Positions 10,440-21,585 of a DNA stretch of 31,706 nucleotides are shown in pieces (positions within the stretch are counted from its first letter, which is position 1; each line of letters begins with the position of its first letter). Below the pieces are notes generated by a model, which searched no databases, was not told the origin of the DNA, and saw only the letters and a program-made list of their open reading frames with translations. The stretch spans positions 113,673,266 through 113,704,971 of the forward strand of contig JBOZIK010000001.1 of the NCBI GenBank assembly GCA_051453625.1, in the 5' to 3' direction. This stretch comes from Welwitschia mirabilis. Its lineage: Eukaryota; Gnetophyta; Gnetopsida; Welwitschiales. A program made the translations under genes and the position numbers.

Positions 10440-11061
10440 ATACTTTTAGATTCTATTTAAAATTATCTTTTGTCATCTACATTCTTGTGATGATTAAAGA
10501 TTGTTGGAGGCAATAAGATCCATCCTACTTGTGAGAAGGACAACCTTGGTGTTAGGCAATGAATCTTCCATTAAGAAGTTGGTGTCGTAAGTGGATGTAA
10601 CTCAATTTCATTAATATAAGTATTAATTGAATTGAAATCTTTTCAAATGTTTTTCTTTCTTATAGCTTATCTTAATTGCAATTTAAGTGACATGAATTTG
10701 TAACTAAAATAGGTTATAATGACCAATTTAAGTGATAGTAAATAAGAAGTTTAATTAATTCATTAAATTATAATTTTATTTATTACATTACATTTCATGT
10801 CATTCCATTGCATTGCATTCCATCTTCATCTTTCCATTGTTTAATTTTATTTCTTTTAAATAAAAATTCCAAAACTATATTATTCTTCTCTTTATGAAAG
10901 CAATTTTCATATCATTTTTTAGAAGTCTTCTTTAAGTTTATGATATTTATGTTTGTTCCACTATACAAATGTGTATTATGTGTAATTAGATTATTAGATT
11001 TTTAGATGTTATAAGTTAAATTAGACCTTTAGAATATTGGAATTAGAAGTACAGATATGCA
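10440..11061 (+). repeat. 5' LTR, promoter to U5 (outer part unresolved)
   Basis: Aligns with 15900-16657: shared blocks include ATCTTTTGT, ACCTTGGTGTT, TCCATTAAG, GTAAGTGGATGT and, near the end, a stretch rich in CATTGCATT and CATCTTCATCTT. A TATTTAAAA box near 10455 sits where the 3' copy has TATAAATA. The end at 11061 (ATGCA) is set by the primer site 12 bases on and by a matching GATTGCA end in the other copy. Confidence 0.65.
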
Positions 11062-11072
11062 TCCTAACCTTT

Positions 11073-11089
11073 TAGTGCCATTGTTGGGA
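11073..11089 (+). other. Degenerate primer-binding site, tRNA-Asp type
   Basis: TAGTGCCATTGTTGGGA resembles TGGCGCCGTTGCCGGGGA, the tRNA-Asp complement used by Athila-type elements; most differences are C-to-T or G-to-A. It lies 12 bases after the proposed LTR end, the same spacing as the minus-strand site at 23134-23150. Confidence 0.65.
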
Positions 11090-11490
11090 AAGACTTTAAG
11101 AGAAAAAGGAAGATTGTCATTGCTCATGTAAGTATTTTAAGTTCATTTCAATTTGTTTGTTTGAGTAGTATTGTATTTTATCCTTCTGAATATACTTGGA
11201 ATTGCCTACTTACCTTTTGATCTACAATTAATTATTTGATTATTCATTTGAAGTGTACTTTAATTTCCTTTATTGTAAATTGAAATTTTTATTTCTTTCA
11301 AATTTTCTTTCTTTACTTTAAAGTATAATTTTAATTTAAATGATTTATATTTTAATTTAGCATTTATTAGGTCTATGTCTTGTACTTCGTGTAATCTTGT
11401 AATTATCACATTAATTATTATTTTTAATAAACTTGATCTACACTTTGCATTACGTGTGATCTAAGTGATCGCCACATTTATTAGGGTAAT
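11090..11490 (+). other. Gypsy leader with two imperfect direct repeats
   Basis: Untranslated leader between primer site and gag. About 11386-11420 and 11445-11480 are imperfect copies of one another (CTTCGTGTAATCTTGTAATTAT against ATTACGTGTGATCTAAGTGATC, each followed by CACATTWATTA). No frame is kept here. Confidence 0.5.
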
Positions 11491-13253
11491 GATAAATATA
11501 ATAAAGGCAAATACACTCGTGAAAAACATTTCCTTGATGAAGTAATTAAAGAAGGTTTGTTAGACTTTAATTCAAGAACTTTAGGTGAGAAAGAAAAATT
11601 TAATTTCTTAAGTTAGTAAGACGATTATTATGCATTTACTATTTCTTATTAGCATACTTCAAGATCTTTGAAAATTTTTAAAAATCAACCAAGTTCTACT
11701 AAAAATCCTGCATTTCCTCTTTTGCTTAATCATCCTAATACTCTTATCTCTATGACATCTAACAAATCTTCACTTAAAATATCAAGATTCTCTAATTAAA
11801 ATATCACTTTAAAGGATATGTTTGTCAATAAAAAGAGGAAACTTTGAAATCCATTTGACCTACCTGCTGGAGATGATGTAGAGTTAAAAAACTTGAATGC
11901 CTATCCTACCTTTCTTAGAGAACCTAATGAAGACCTATTCCAACACATAGCTAAGATTGAACAACTTATCCTTACTTCAGAAAATGGAAAAAAATAAAAT
12001 TTCAAATAGGACCTACATGATAATATTTCCATTTACCTTAAAAGTAAAAGCAAAAAATTGGCTTAAAACCATTCCACATAGAAGTCTTAAGTTATGGAAT
12101 CATGTACAAGAAGTCTTTATTAAATGGTTCATAAATGAGATAGTCATGAGGATAAGAAAAAAAGAAGTAATAAATTTTTAACAATACCCTTACAAAAATT
12201 ATTCCTTAACATATGAAATATTTTTAATTACCGTGTCATTCAACTGGGTGAATGAGTTTGAAAAACAAAAACTTATTAATCATTTTTATAGTGGATTAAA
12301 CAGTTAAACCAAATAAATTGTAGATTTTTCATGTGGTGGAGATTTACTTAATCTAATATTAAATAGAACTTGGAACTTATTAGAAGACCTTATAAAGATA
12401 AGTCAAAATTATCCAAAAACTACATGTAAAGACACTAGAACTATGGGTGAAATGCTTAGAGACTCAAAAAAACTATGATATGAGAAAGAATAACCAAAGG
12501 TTAACACCCTACTTAGTGATCTTATTAGTACATTGGGGAGTTACACAAAAGCTTACTTATGCAAAATTGCTAAATCAACTCAACCATTATAAAATATGTG
12601 ATGAAAACTATCACTCTGCTAAGGAATACTTAGCTTTACTAACTTGTAGAGAGACTATATTCAATGAAGTTTATGAATTCAATCAAAGGCCAAACAACTT
12701 TAAAGAAAACAAATAATATCCATCAAGAAATAATTAATCTTCAACATATTTTCAACCTTCATTTGATAACAAATACAGAAGTCATAACTCTCAGCCAATT
12801 TTTTTCAACTATAATAAAAATGATCCTTATAGATAAATGATGGAAGAACTCAAAAAGACATAAGATACAATTAATGAAATTTTAGAAAATTATAATAAAA
12901 ACTTAGAAAATTTGATTAACCTCCTTTGACACAACATGTTATAAAATCAAAAACCTCAAGGATCACTTGCCACTCAATGTATTCTAAACTCAAATGATGT
13001 AAAGAAATATTAGAAAATACTAACTAGAAGTGTAGATGATACTACTACTAATAAATAACCTTTAACTTTCATCCACAAAGAAAAGGAAAAACCTCAATAA
13101 TATGATAATGAAATTCTTGTTCAACTAAACTTTCTTCCTACTCTCAACTCTAAATATAATAATAACAACCAACATTCAAAGGAGAAGACTACCTCATGGC
13201 TAGAAATATTAAACAACAATCTAACTTATGATGAGTGTTTAAAAGTAATTATA
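11490..13253 (+). pseudogene. Gypsy gag, frameshifted
   Basis: Gag forms the particle that packages element RNA. From about 11490 one frame reads KYNKGKYTREKHFLDEV; from 11845 it gives NPFDLPAGDDVELKNLNAYP and FLREPNEDLFQHI. It shifts near 11980 to FPFTLKVKAKNWLKTIPHRS and LWNHVQEVFIKWF, the conserved capsid core of retrotransposon gag. Another shift gives WVNEFEKQKLINHFYSGLN and IVDFSCGGDLLN near 12240-12340. 12447-12716 carries a decayed Cys/His region (ICDENYHSAKEYLALL) and VYEFNQRPNNFKENK, the linker to pol in OTA elements. About 13190-13253 reads TTSWLEILNNNLTYDE and runs into the N gap. At least three frameshifts and several stops. Confidence 0.8.
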
Positions 13254-13307
13254 NNNNNNNNNNNNNNNNNNNNNNNNNNNNNNNNNNNNNNNNNNNNNNN
13301 NNNNNNN
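13254..13307. other. Run of 54 N
   Basis: Not the standard 100-N spacer, so this is probably a sized or masked stretch. Gag to protease reading resumes on the far side in the expected place, which suggests that the true missing length is short. Confidence 0.97.
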
Positions 13308-13880
13308 ACAAAAAAATTTGGAAGGACTTAGTAAGAAAAAAATAAAAGAGGATAATCCTAAGTAAAGTATTTATTGCACAATCTTTTTTCAACTTAGTTT
13401 CTCAAAAATGTCCTAAGTTTAAAGATCTAGAGGCACCCACTATTGGTATTATTTTGGAAGGAAATAAGAAAATCAAGAAATCTCTAATAGACATAGAAGA
13501 AAGTATCAATATTATACCTTTTTACATTTATAAAAATCTTGGATTAGAAGGGAGAATTGAACCTACTAAAATAGTGTTGGAATTGGCTGATGCATTAATT
13601 AAGAAACCTATAGAAATAATCAAAGATTTAGTGATTCAAATTAAAAAACCTTTTTACCATATAGACATGGTCATCATTGAGGTTAAACATCATGGCAGAT
13701 ACCCTTTACTTTTAGGAAGACTCTTTTGTGCAACAACCCATTGTGTCATTAATACTCTCATGGGATGATGGAATGTCATATAGACAATAAGAATTTTATT
13801 ATCAAAGTATTCAGTGCCACTAAAAAAGACATGGAAGATAAATTAGACATAGAAGAAAAAGTTATATCATCCATGTTAGT
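13308..13880 (+). pseudogene. Gypsy aspartic protease domain
   Basis: Cuts the gag-pol polyprotein. The frame through 13454-13768 reads QKCPKFKDLEAPTIGIILEG, then SLIDIEESINIIPFYIYKNL and GLEGRIEPTKIVLELADALI, and ends with PLLLGRLFCATTHCVINT: the full landmark series of OTA-type protease. The catalytic DLGAS motif reads DIEES (13490-13504), so the Asp is present but the Gly needed for the active-site loop is Glu; activity is not expected. After 13768 the frame shifts by one and continues weakly (MMECHIDNKNF, 13767-13880) into the spacer before RT. This is the longest preserved piece of the element. Confidence 0.85.
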
Positions 13881-14039
13881 TTAAAATCATCCTTTAGATT
13901 AAAGGTTCTTTTGCTACATAACTCTACCTTGTTTGAGGATGAGGAAGAATCTTATATTATTCTTAAATCTTTAAACTTCTTAAATCCTTAGAGCCTCAAC
14001 CTAGATCTTTTAAACTACTCTTTCAATAATTATTTTCAT

Positions 14040-14342
14040 GAGGACTTTAAACCTATACATGATTATGATATCTAACATGTAAGATCCATTAAAAATATTT
14101 TACATCAAGATGGTTGTTCTACAATTATGAAGGATGAAAATAATCTTCAACTTAAAGACTTATCCAATGGATTAAAATACATGTTCTTAAATGATACTTC
14201 TAATAAGCCATTGATCATTCATTCTCAACTTTACCCTTCCCAAGAAAAAGACTTACTTAATGCTATCATTAAGCTATTAATCAAAGATAAAATTACTAAA
14301 TTTATAAACATATATCAATTTGTACTTTTGCATGATACTTGA
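14040..14342 (+). pseudogene. Gypsy pol: region just before RT, truncated
   Basis: The frame at 14127-14342 reads LKDLSNGLKYMFLNDTSNKP, then LIIHSQLYPSQEKDLL, matching the LP..LKY.FL......PVIIS..L...QE..L segment that precedes the RT fingers in OTA elements. The next expected block (SIADLKGISPS and on to the RT core) is lost: after HDT a stop follows and the sequence resembles a much later part of pol. Confidence 0.75.
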
Positions 14343-14575
14343 GTACATCCTATAGCTAACTAGCTGATCTCTAAATGGCTTTGTTCTTATCATGTAAAAA
14401 GGGTATATTCTAATGGCTCTATTAAGATCTATAATCTTTAAACTTAAAAAATATAATGACAAAGGTTAAAACTTTATACTTATCTAGATGACTATTATTA
14501 TATCTTAAACATGATAGAAGCAATCAAATTGGAAGATCCTCTTTATAAAAAGGAAGATATTTTCTTTGTCATCTA
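14343..14575 (+). pseudogene. Gypsy integrase C-terminus joined to RT start by deletion
   Basis: About 14375-14420 reads YHVKRVYSNGSIKIYNL and soon after QRLKLYTYLDDYY; the tail near 14510-14550 reads MIEAIKLEDPLYKKE. This corresponds to the GPF.VKRV...G.VEI....T..F.VNGQRLK..L end of OTA integrase. It lies within about 50 bases of the start-of-RT segment, so all of RT, RNase H and the integrase core has been deleted, roughly 2-3 kb compared with usual pol length. Confidence 0.75.
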
Positions 14576-14579
14576 CTAG

Positions 14580-14795
14580 TACTACTAGAAATATATGATT
14601 TTAAGGCACTTATTGAAATAAATGACTTAAGTATAGATCTTTTTAAGATGTTTATTTTGATAAATACTTAAATGTATTTGGTTTATTCAAACACCTTAAA
14701 AGCATTCCAAAGTTGATAAACACCTTAAAAGAACCCAATAAAAGTTTTTAAGGCATTGGTCATAATAAATGCCTTAAAAGACCTCGAGAAAAAAA
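14580..14795 (+). mobile_element. CACTA-type (En/Spm) terminal fragment
   Basis: Starts TACTACTAGAAAT, one base from the CACTACTAGAAA end found on many plant CACTA transposons. It is followed by short subterminal motifs in both orientations: TTTTAAGGCACTTATT near 14599, CACCTTAAAAG at 14691 (in part) and 14721, TTTTTAAGGCATT near 14745, and ATGCCTTAAAAG at 14768. Arrays of such motifs are the transposase-binding ends of CACTA elements. No matching far end or transposase was seen, so it is a remnant. Confidence 0.55.
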
Positions 14796-15899
14796 GGGAT
14801 CATTCGCTTCATCAACTAAACATTTTATCTTCGTGCTTTGTATTAAAACATTTCATCTTCTTACTTTACATTTTATCTTCATGATTCTAATGTTGGTTGC
14901 CTTAACACTGATCTTTTACTTTACACATTACTTAAAAAAATCATTCATGCATTACTCTAACATGTAGACATGGAGCACAGTTAGATCAAGAATATGTCAA
15001 AGGAAATGGTATTTAATAAAGAGGAAAGGTACTTCACAGAAAGGAAAGGAGTGCAAAGAATAGGGGTATCCTAAGCTTGTTGTAGTAACCATACTTGAGG
15101 ATCCTCTACAAAGACAATAAAGGAAGGAGAAGGAGAGGCTACATCAGCTAGCAAAAAAGGGAGAAGTACCAACTTCTTTCTTCAGAGTCTATCTCTACAT
15201 CTTCTTACTTGGCCTTTCATGATAGTTTTGATTCAAAGTATGGGCTTTGATGGTTATTATGATTCAAATATTACTAGTTTATAATAATGTATTTTTATTT
15301 AAGTCTATTAACTAAAAGATTTTATTGCTTGTTAAAAAGATCCTAGACTTTTTAAGTATATAGTTAGTATTTAAGTAAATTCTATCACTAAATATTTGAT
15401 TCCTTTATACTTACATCCTTTCTCTTTGGAAACTCTAATTAAATCTTTTGGTTTCTAGTTTATTATTTTTTCAGTGCTTGTCATGTGGGGTCAGAAGTCT
15501 ATAAGAATGCAAGTGTTAAAAAAAAGGAAAAAAGTAATGACTCAGAATTATGAACTGTGATTTATATATTAGAGATGTTTGATACTTCATGTCTTAAAGG
15601 AAAGATTAACCATGTAGAAGAATGATTTCCCTTTAAGTTAGAAGATAGAAAGGTTTATCATGCCCTCTCTCATCTTCACAACAGCCAAGACAAAACACTA
15701 CTAATATGAATTGAATCTACAAAGTATACTACAGGGATTAAAGCTAATTAATCATCTTTTACTATAGATTATTATCCCCATTGTTGTTCCCATGACATTC
15801 AGGATGAAGGTTATTTTTATATGGATAGAAGAATTATCTTTGTAATGGGGTTATATGACTCATATGGATTGCTAAGGTTTCTTCTCTAACTCTTAGGGT
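14796..15899. other. Unassigned stretch before 3' LTR
   Basis: Contains CATTTTATCTTC-type repeats at 14820-14885 and a purine-rich part at 14990-15165 (GAAAGGAAAGG, GGAAGGAGAAGGAGAGG). Probably the rest of the CACTA fragment and gypsy 3' untranslated or U3 sequence; no coding similarity was found and I cannot place the borders. Confidence 0.4.
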
Positions 15900-16657
15900 T
15901 AAGCTTCTAAAAATTTAATGTAAAAGTATAAATAACTTCCCTTTTCTTCACTTTTATTTCTATCTTTTGTACTAGATATTATCATGATGGAAGATTGAAG
16001 AATAAGAGGTTCATCTAGTAGCTACAGAGAGAAGTTTACCTTGGTGTTGAACTAAGTATCCTCCATTAAGGTGCTGCTACTTTGTTGTAAGTGGATGTTA
16101 AATTGATGATTAATTTAAGAACTCTTCTTACTATTATTGTGTAAATGTTCCTTATGATTTAAGTTGATTATGGTTTGGTAACAACTCCATAATTTATTTA
16201 TATCATAAAGGCAATCTTTGTTAAGATTGACTTTCTTAGCTTAGATTTTGCATTGCTTTCTATTTCATTCCATTTCTATATTTGCATTATTTATATTCTG
16301 TTTAATATATCTTATAGTTTGTGTTGATTAGGAATAAGTGATAAAACTCTTCCTAATTGATCTAATTTAGAAGAATTAATTCTTGTGATAAGAAAAATTG
16401 GAATCGAAATAGAACTCATTACACTTGCATTTCATCCATTGCATTTCATCATCTTCATCTTGCATTACATTGCATTATTCTTTATTTTCTATTTAATAAA
16501 AAAGAAAAGTCTAAAATACTTTGTGAAATAAATTCTCTAACTTCTAGCCTACTTCCTTTAATGAATTATGACAGTTGGGTTAACTTCTATCTATAATATT
16601 ATGTGATTTTTAAAGTATTATGATTTATAGGTTTTTTCTAAGGAATCAAGGATTGCA
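15900..16657 (+). repeat. 3' LTR (promoter to U5)
   Basis: Partner of 10440-11061, alignable but strongly diverged. Carries a clear TATAAATA box at 15927-15934 and ends GATTGCA at 16657. No primer site follows within 40 bases, as expected for a 3' copy. Its U3 start is not resolved. Confidence 0.6.
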
Positions 16658-18264
16658 TAAATTCATACCATAACATTTACCAATAAGTACACACCATTCT
16701 TAATAACTAAACTAGTTATATCAAATGAGCTTAGATTAGATTTCCCTACTCTAGCCCTTGGACATTTAAACAAAACTATAAAAAACCCTCATGTGTTTTA
16801 AGGATGCTTTATTCATAGAAGACTCTAATCATACTCATTTATCTTCTCTACACTTTATCCATTTCAACTCACTTAAATAACCTGCATATAACCCTTCATC
16901 ATCTACATCTTATTCATTTCTTCCATCATCTTATGAGTTTATGAGATTAAATAATCCTAGTTAATAGTCTTTTTTTTAATTCATGAATAAAGAGATCTTT
17001 TATCTTTTTAAGGCTTAGTTAATTTTCTATAGGTTTTTCTCATTTAATAGCTAGTTGTTTGAATTATTGAAGTGTTTTATTAAAATTTACATGCATTTAG
17101 ATATCCAATTTGGAATTAAGAAAAAAAGTAAAATTTATTTTTTCATAATGTTTCTTTATTTTAAAGCATTCATGAAGATGAAATCATTTCTCTATTAGGA
17201 TAATAAGCCATTAATCCTCTTCATGTGCTATAAATATATAAGGAAGAAAAATATAATAAAGAGCAAATTAAATTAAGAAAAATATTGAGCTCTTTTCACA
17301 CATTTTTATAATCATTTCTATGGATTTAGTTAACTGCTTTCGGGCTATGAATGCCTATTAGCAATTAACCTTTAAAGAATTATTTGTGATATATCCATCT
17401 ACATTAGGTCTATAGATGCTTGTTGGCAAGGTAGAATTGAATCCTTTTAATAGAAAATGTTAAATCTATTAGAGGAAAGTGTTATAACATTAAATACTCT
17501 ATATGATCAAATACTTAAAACTTGATTACATATGAAAGAGGAAGAAAAAGAAATGAACTTAAGATAATCCTTAAGATTTTTTTTGCTATTTATGGATTTC
17601 TAAGGATTTATTAATTTATAATTTTCTTTATTTTAATAAAGAATACACTAAAAATTATGTAAATAAATAAGATCATTAGCTCACATTCATCATGTCTTAT
17701 TTATCCATATGATGCATAGTAGGGTTTGTTATTTCATTCATCCATTATATCTCATTTCCATTTACTTTCATCACTCATACTAAGCCCTAATTCTTTGTTT
17801 TTCCTTCTAAGGAAAAGCACATTAAGAAGCACATTATGTTTTCTGTGATTTAATCCATCTATTTATATTTAGATTTAAAGTAAAATTGATCTGAGTCATT
17901 AATAAATTCTACTCATTTAGTAGTCCTCATTTCATCCACTTTCTATGAAAACCTATTTTTTTAAGTCATTTTTGCACACACTCATAGTTTATGTGATCTT
18001 CATACTACTACAATTATCCTTGCAATAATCTACCTATGGCTTTGCATTCTACTGATACTACTATCTACCATCACTGTTGTAGTTGTCTGTGTTTCCTTTA
18101 ACATGTTTAACTTTCTCTTATAGCTTTGTTTCAGCTTCCTCTTAGTTTTCAATGTAGTAATAACCCTATTTTTACATTAGAAATCTATCTAGTTTTATCT
18201 AAAACTTTTATTTTTTTAATTTCATTTCCATTTTTTTCCTTTCTCATAGTCTATCATTTTAGGA
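16658..18264. other. AT-rich stretch without recognisable content
   Basis: No coding similarity found. Pyrimidine-rich plus-strand passages (16840-16930, 17690-17800) resemble element untranslated DNA. It may be the 5' part of the element whose 3' LTR is at 20305, but this is position only. Confidence 0.4.
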
Positions 18265-19340
18265 TACTATGAGTAGAAGAGCTAGACCCTTTTTGGAAGA
18301 AGGAAGTTTCAAATATTTGCTTGCTTTGTTTTCATCTTTCTACCTCAATAAAATTCAAGTAAGAAATTATAACTATTTGTTGAAATAATATGATATTCAC
18401 TACTTCTCAAAGGTTGTTTTAGAGTTACACTAAAATGCAATAATAGATGAAGATAACTATTAGTTAATCCATTCTTCTATTCATCACACTTTATTTACAA
18501 TTTTTCTTAATGATGTAGAATATTTGTTAGGAATTGAACACCATGATATCTTGCCTTATATGCTTATTAAATCCCTTAGCTATTATTATGCTACACTTGA
18601 ATATGTGCCAAATAGTGAAGAAACTTTACCTTCTAAATACCTTTAGAAAAACTAACTAGCACTTTTTAGATTTATCATTTTAAATGTTTTGCCCATATAT
18701 ATGTAATTAATTTCTATAGTAATCATCTGATATGATTAGGATTATTTAAAATAGTAAATCCTTTTATATAGCCAAATGCCTCTTTACTACTATAGTAAAT
18801 AATATGGACCATAAGAGGAGTTTTTTCTTTTTTTTTGTTGTTTCAAACTTGATCTATAATTTCCCATCTCATAGTTTAGACTTCAAGGAATGAAATATAA
18901 CCTTCCTATAAACCATTACTCTTAAAATGATTACCTAACCTAGTAAGTGTAAAAATCAAAATTAGATTCCAGGTTCTTCAAGAGATTTAAGAAGAAAGAC
19001 GTCCTCAAAGGACTCCTCTTTCTTTTCAAGCCTATCCTTCTTCTTACTCTCCACTCATTATAAGAAGAAATGGGAAAGATACTATTGGTAAATCCTTTTA
19101 TAACCCTTATTCCCCATCTTATTTCACTCCTTGTTTTACTACTTACTAAAACCCCTCCATTACTTCATGTAATACTTTTTTGAGGAAGTCCCTAAATCTC
19201 AAAGAACTTAAATTGGAAAGTTATGAGGAAAAATAAAAAATATTATAAATAAAAAACTAAAATGATATGTCAAAGAAATAAGAAGATATGAACAAAAGGT
19301 TGAAGAAGTTGGCGTTTCATAGAATATCTTTAAGTTGAAT
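18265..19340 (+). pseudogene. Decayed unrecognised frame, possibly element ORF
   Basis: From an ATG at about 18270 the plus strand reads MSRRARPFLEEGSFKYLLAL, followed by stops; the frame regains density at 18515-18645 (EYLLGIEHHDILPYMLIKSL, then YYYATLEYVPNSEETLPSKY). About 18990-19140 gives EERRPQRTPLSFQAYP and a Ser/Tyr/Pro-rich run; about 19255-19320 reads MSKKx.DMNKRLKKLAFH, like the coiled C-terminus of Athila extra ORFs. I do not recognise the protein; placement 1 kb upstream of an LTR on the same strand suggests the extra 3' ORF of an Athila-like element. Function unknown. Confidence 0.35.
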
Positions 19341-19400
19341 CTGTCTCTCTCACACTATCTCTCTCTCTCACTCTCTCTCACACACACATTCCCTCTCATA
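19341..19400. repeat. CT/CA microsatellite
   Basis: Runs of TCTCTC, CACTCTCTCT and CACACACA directly after the decayed frame at 18265-19340. Simple sequence repeat. Confidence 0.9.
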
Positions 19401-20304
19401 CCATTTCCCATATGCACTTTTTTATTTTTTGTAGCTATGTTGTAATTGCATGTTTTTTGTGTAATGATGTTTATACTTACTGTAAACTCAATATGAATTT
19501 TTATTTCTATAAATCTAGTTTTGATTTTGTACTAGTACTTAATCATAAATGTTTTAGTTTGGTTTTAAGACTCTAAAACATAACATTCAAGGTGTGAGCC
19601 TTAATGGAGTAAGTGCTATTAGCCTTCCTAATGAGCACTGCTATCTTAATCTATAGAAATTTATTTCTTTTTTACACACATACTCTACATCACATTTCTT
19701 GTATTTCTAGCGCTTGGATCTCTATTAAAAATTTACAAAAATGGATTGATTTAGATTCATCATTCATTTCTTTATTCCAAAATCATCACATTCATTTATC
19801 ATTCTTCTTTTTTTCAGTTATTTTTTTGATCATCTATGAAATCATACATTTTAGATTCAAAGATTTAATTCATTACAATTAAAAAGTCATTTTAATTTTT
19901 AGTCTTTCATTTTCATTAGCTTGCATTTCGTATTTTCTAGTTCATTCATTCATTGCACATTTTCGTTATAGCAATTTTCCTTTTTAGCTTATTCTAAACT
20001 ATATTATCATTTATTTTTTATTGTATTTACATTTAATGTTTACTTTTTAAATATTAAAGAAAAAGTTTAGCTTTGGTTGAGGGGAGTGGCATTTGAACTT
20101 AGGTACTCACCTTTCCATGATTTATTCTTGTGCTTAGTATAATTTCAAAATAAATTATCCAAACTTTTTTGAAAATCCTTTAACTTTTATACTTAATAGA
20201 GTTGACTTAAAATTTTTATTGTATTAACTGAGCTTTTGACATACCTTTTTCTTGCTAAGGAACTAGCAAAAGGTTAATTAGAAAGTATAATAACACATAA
20301 AACT
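19401..20304 (+). other. Putative element 3' untranslated region with G-rich tract
   Basis: T-rich DNA with no convincing gene; the plus-strand frame at 19613-19882 encodes only Phe/Ile/His-rich low-complexity sequence and looks like chance. At 20068-20092 the sequence GCTTTGGTTGAGGGGAGTGG resembles a tract found ahead of the 3' LTR in Athila-like elements, but it sits about 200 bases before the LTR start. Confidence 0.4.
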
Positions 20305-21585
20305 TGACATTTACATCAAAGAATTTAGGCATTATTAGCATGCTTAATTGATCATCATGATGGTTTTATGTATTTATTACAATTAATGCCATTGAAATAT
20401 AGTTTTACTAATAATACTTCTTAACACTATTATTTTTCAAAATAAATGTGTTAGCTAGAGTACCATAGCAGAAGATGGAGGTTTATTAAGCATGATTGAC
20501 AAAACACTAGTTCTAGGAGTAGTGGCACTAGTTACTATGACCAGAATAGCACCATACTTATGTTTATTAGTTCTCCTGATATAAGTAATCCATTTTAGAC
20601 ATTTCTATAAATAAAAGATAAAGGAAGAATATTATCTAAGAAGAACACCTTAATTTGGCCTCATGACTAAAGAATATTCCCATACACTTTGGGAATTCTA
20701 AAGAATGATTTTATTAAAAATTTGAAATCCAAAAATTATAAACTCTAATTATGACCTATAAATATCCTACTTCTCTTCACTTAAAGGACATCATATCATT
20801 TTCATAGTATACAAGCAATTATAGATTTATTCATGAGTTCTTTCTCAAGCTTTCATAGGGATGGACTAGTTACCAAGCTAGCATGATGCTTCTTAATTTA
20901 GCATAAGTACATTCACAAATTTTATTATTTTAATTTTATAATAATAAAATGTTTTATGTTCTTAGTGCATTACTTTAATATCAAGTTTTGATGGATCTCA
21001 TACTTACTATGCTTAGGATTGGGTAAAGCATGATTTTATTTTAAGATCTTTTTGGTGACTCCTCTTTTCATTATAGCATGGATAAATTGAATGTTTGGAT
21101 CTTGGAATATTCCAACTTTTTATGCTCATTTTATTCTTATTGTAATGACTAAGTGGCTTATAAATATCACTCGCATATCTATGATGGATGATATTATACC
21201 ATTGTACTTGAGCTAGAACTATATGAGAACTCATATCTATGACACATGAGATTATGACATTATACTTTAGTTAGAAATAAAAGATACATGAATTTACTTT
21301 ACTACTTATTTTTCTATGAATTTAATATGATATTTTAAATGCTACCTCTCATTTTTAGATAATTTGTATAGTTTTACTTTTAATTACTCATTCTTATTAT
21401 GCTTTCTTTACTGAAAGCTTTCATTATCTATCTCAATGAAATAATGACACTAGGACTATACTATAAATAAAAGTCTTATTATTATTACTAAAAGTTGAAT
21501 TTTACCCAGAAAAATTGTATCCATAAGATAATCTTACTAATTACCATGCATTAATGATAAATACAAGTGCAACTAGATTTTACCA
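20305..21585 (+). repeat. LTR, plus orientation (family B)
   Basis: Begins near TTGACATTTACATC and ends near TTTTACCA, about 1281 bp. It aligns along its length, inverted, with 23163-24406; shared blocks include TTCTAGGAGTAG, AAGTAATCCATTT, GACTAG..AGCATGATG and GATGATATTAT. A TATAAATA box is at 20757-20764. No primer site follows the end, so it is a 3' LTR or a solo LTR. The start could lie some 20-30 bases farther left, because weak similarity extends past TTGACATT. Confidence 0.7.

Larger units (their letters stand above)
10440..16657 (+). mobile_element. Ty3/gypsy (OTA clade) element with internal pol deletion
   Basis: LTR, degenerate tRNA-Asp primer site, gag, aspartic protease, start of RT, integrase C-terminus and a diverged 3' LTR follow each other on the plus strand. 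Protease ahead of RT and integrase last is Ty3/gypsy order; the protease phrase NLGLEGRIEPTKIVLELAD and the primer site indicate the OTA (Athila/Tat) branch. RT core, RNase H and the integrase core are missing. The two LTRs are similar only in part, so this is an old insertion. No target-site duplication was identified and the outer border of the 5' LTR is not resolved. Confidence 0.75.

Noticed and set aside
19613-19882. Open frame of 89 codons with hydrophobic stretches
   Set aside because: Phe/Ile/His-rich output of T-rich DNA, no start context or similarity.
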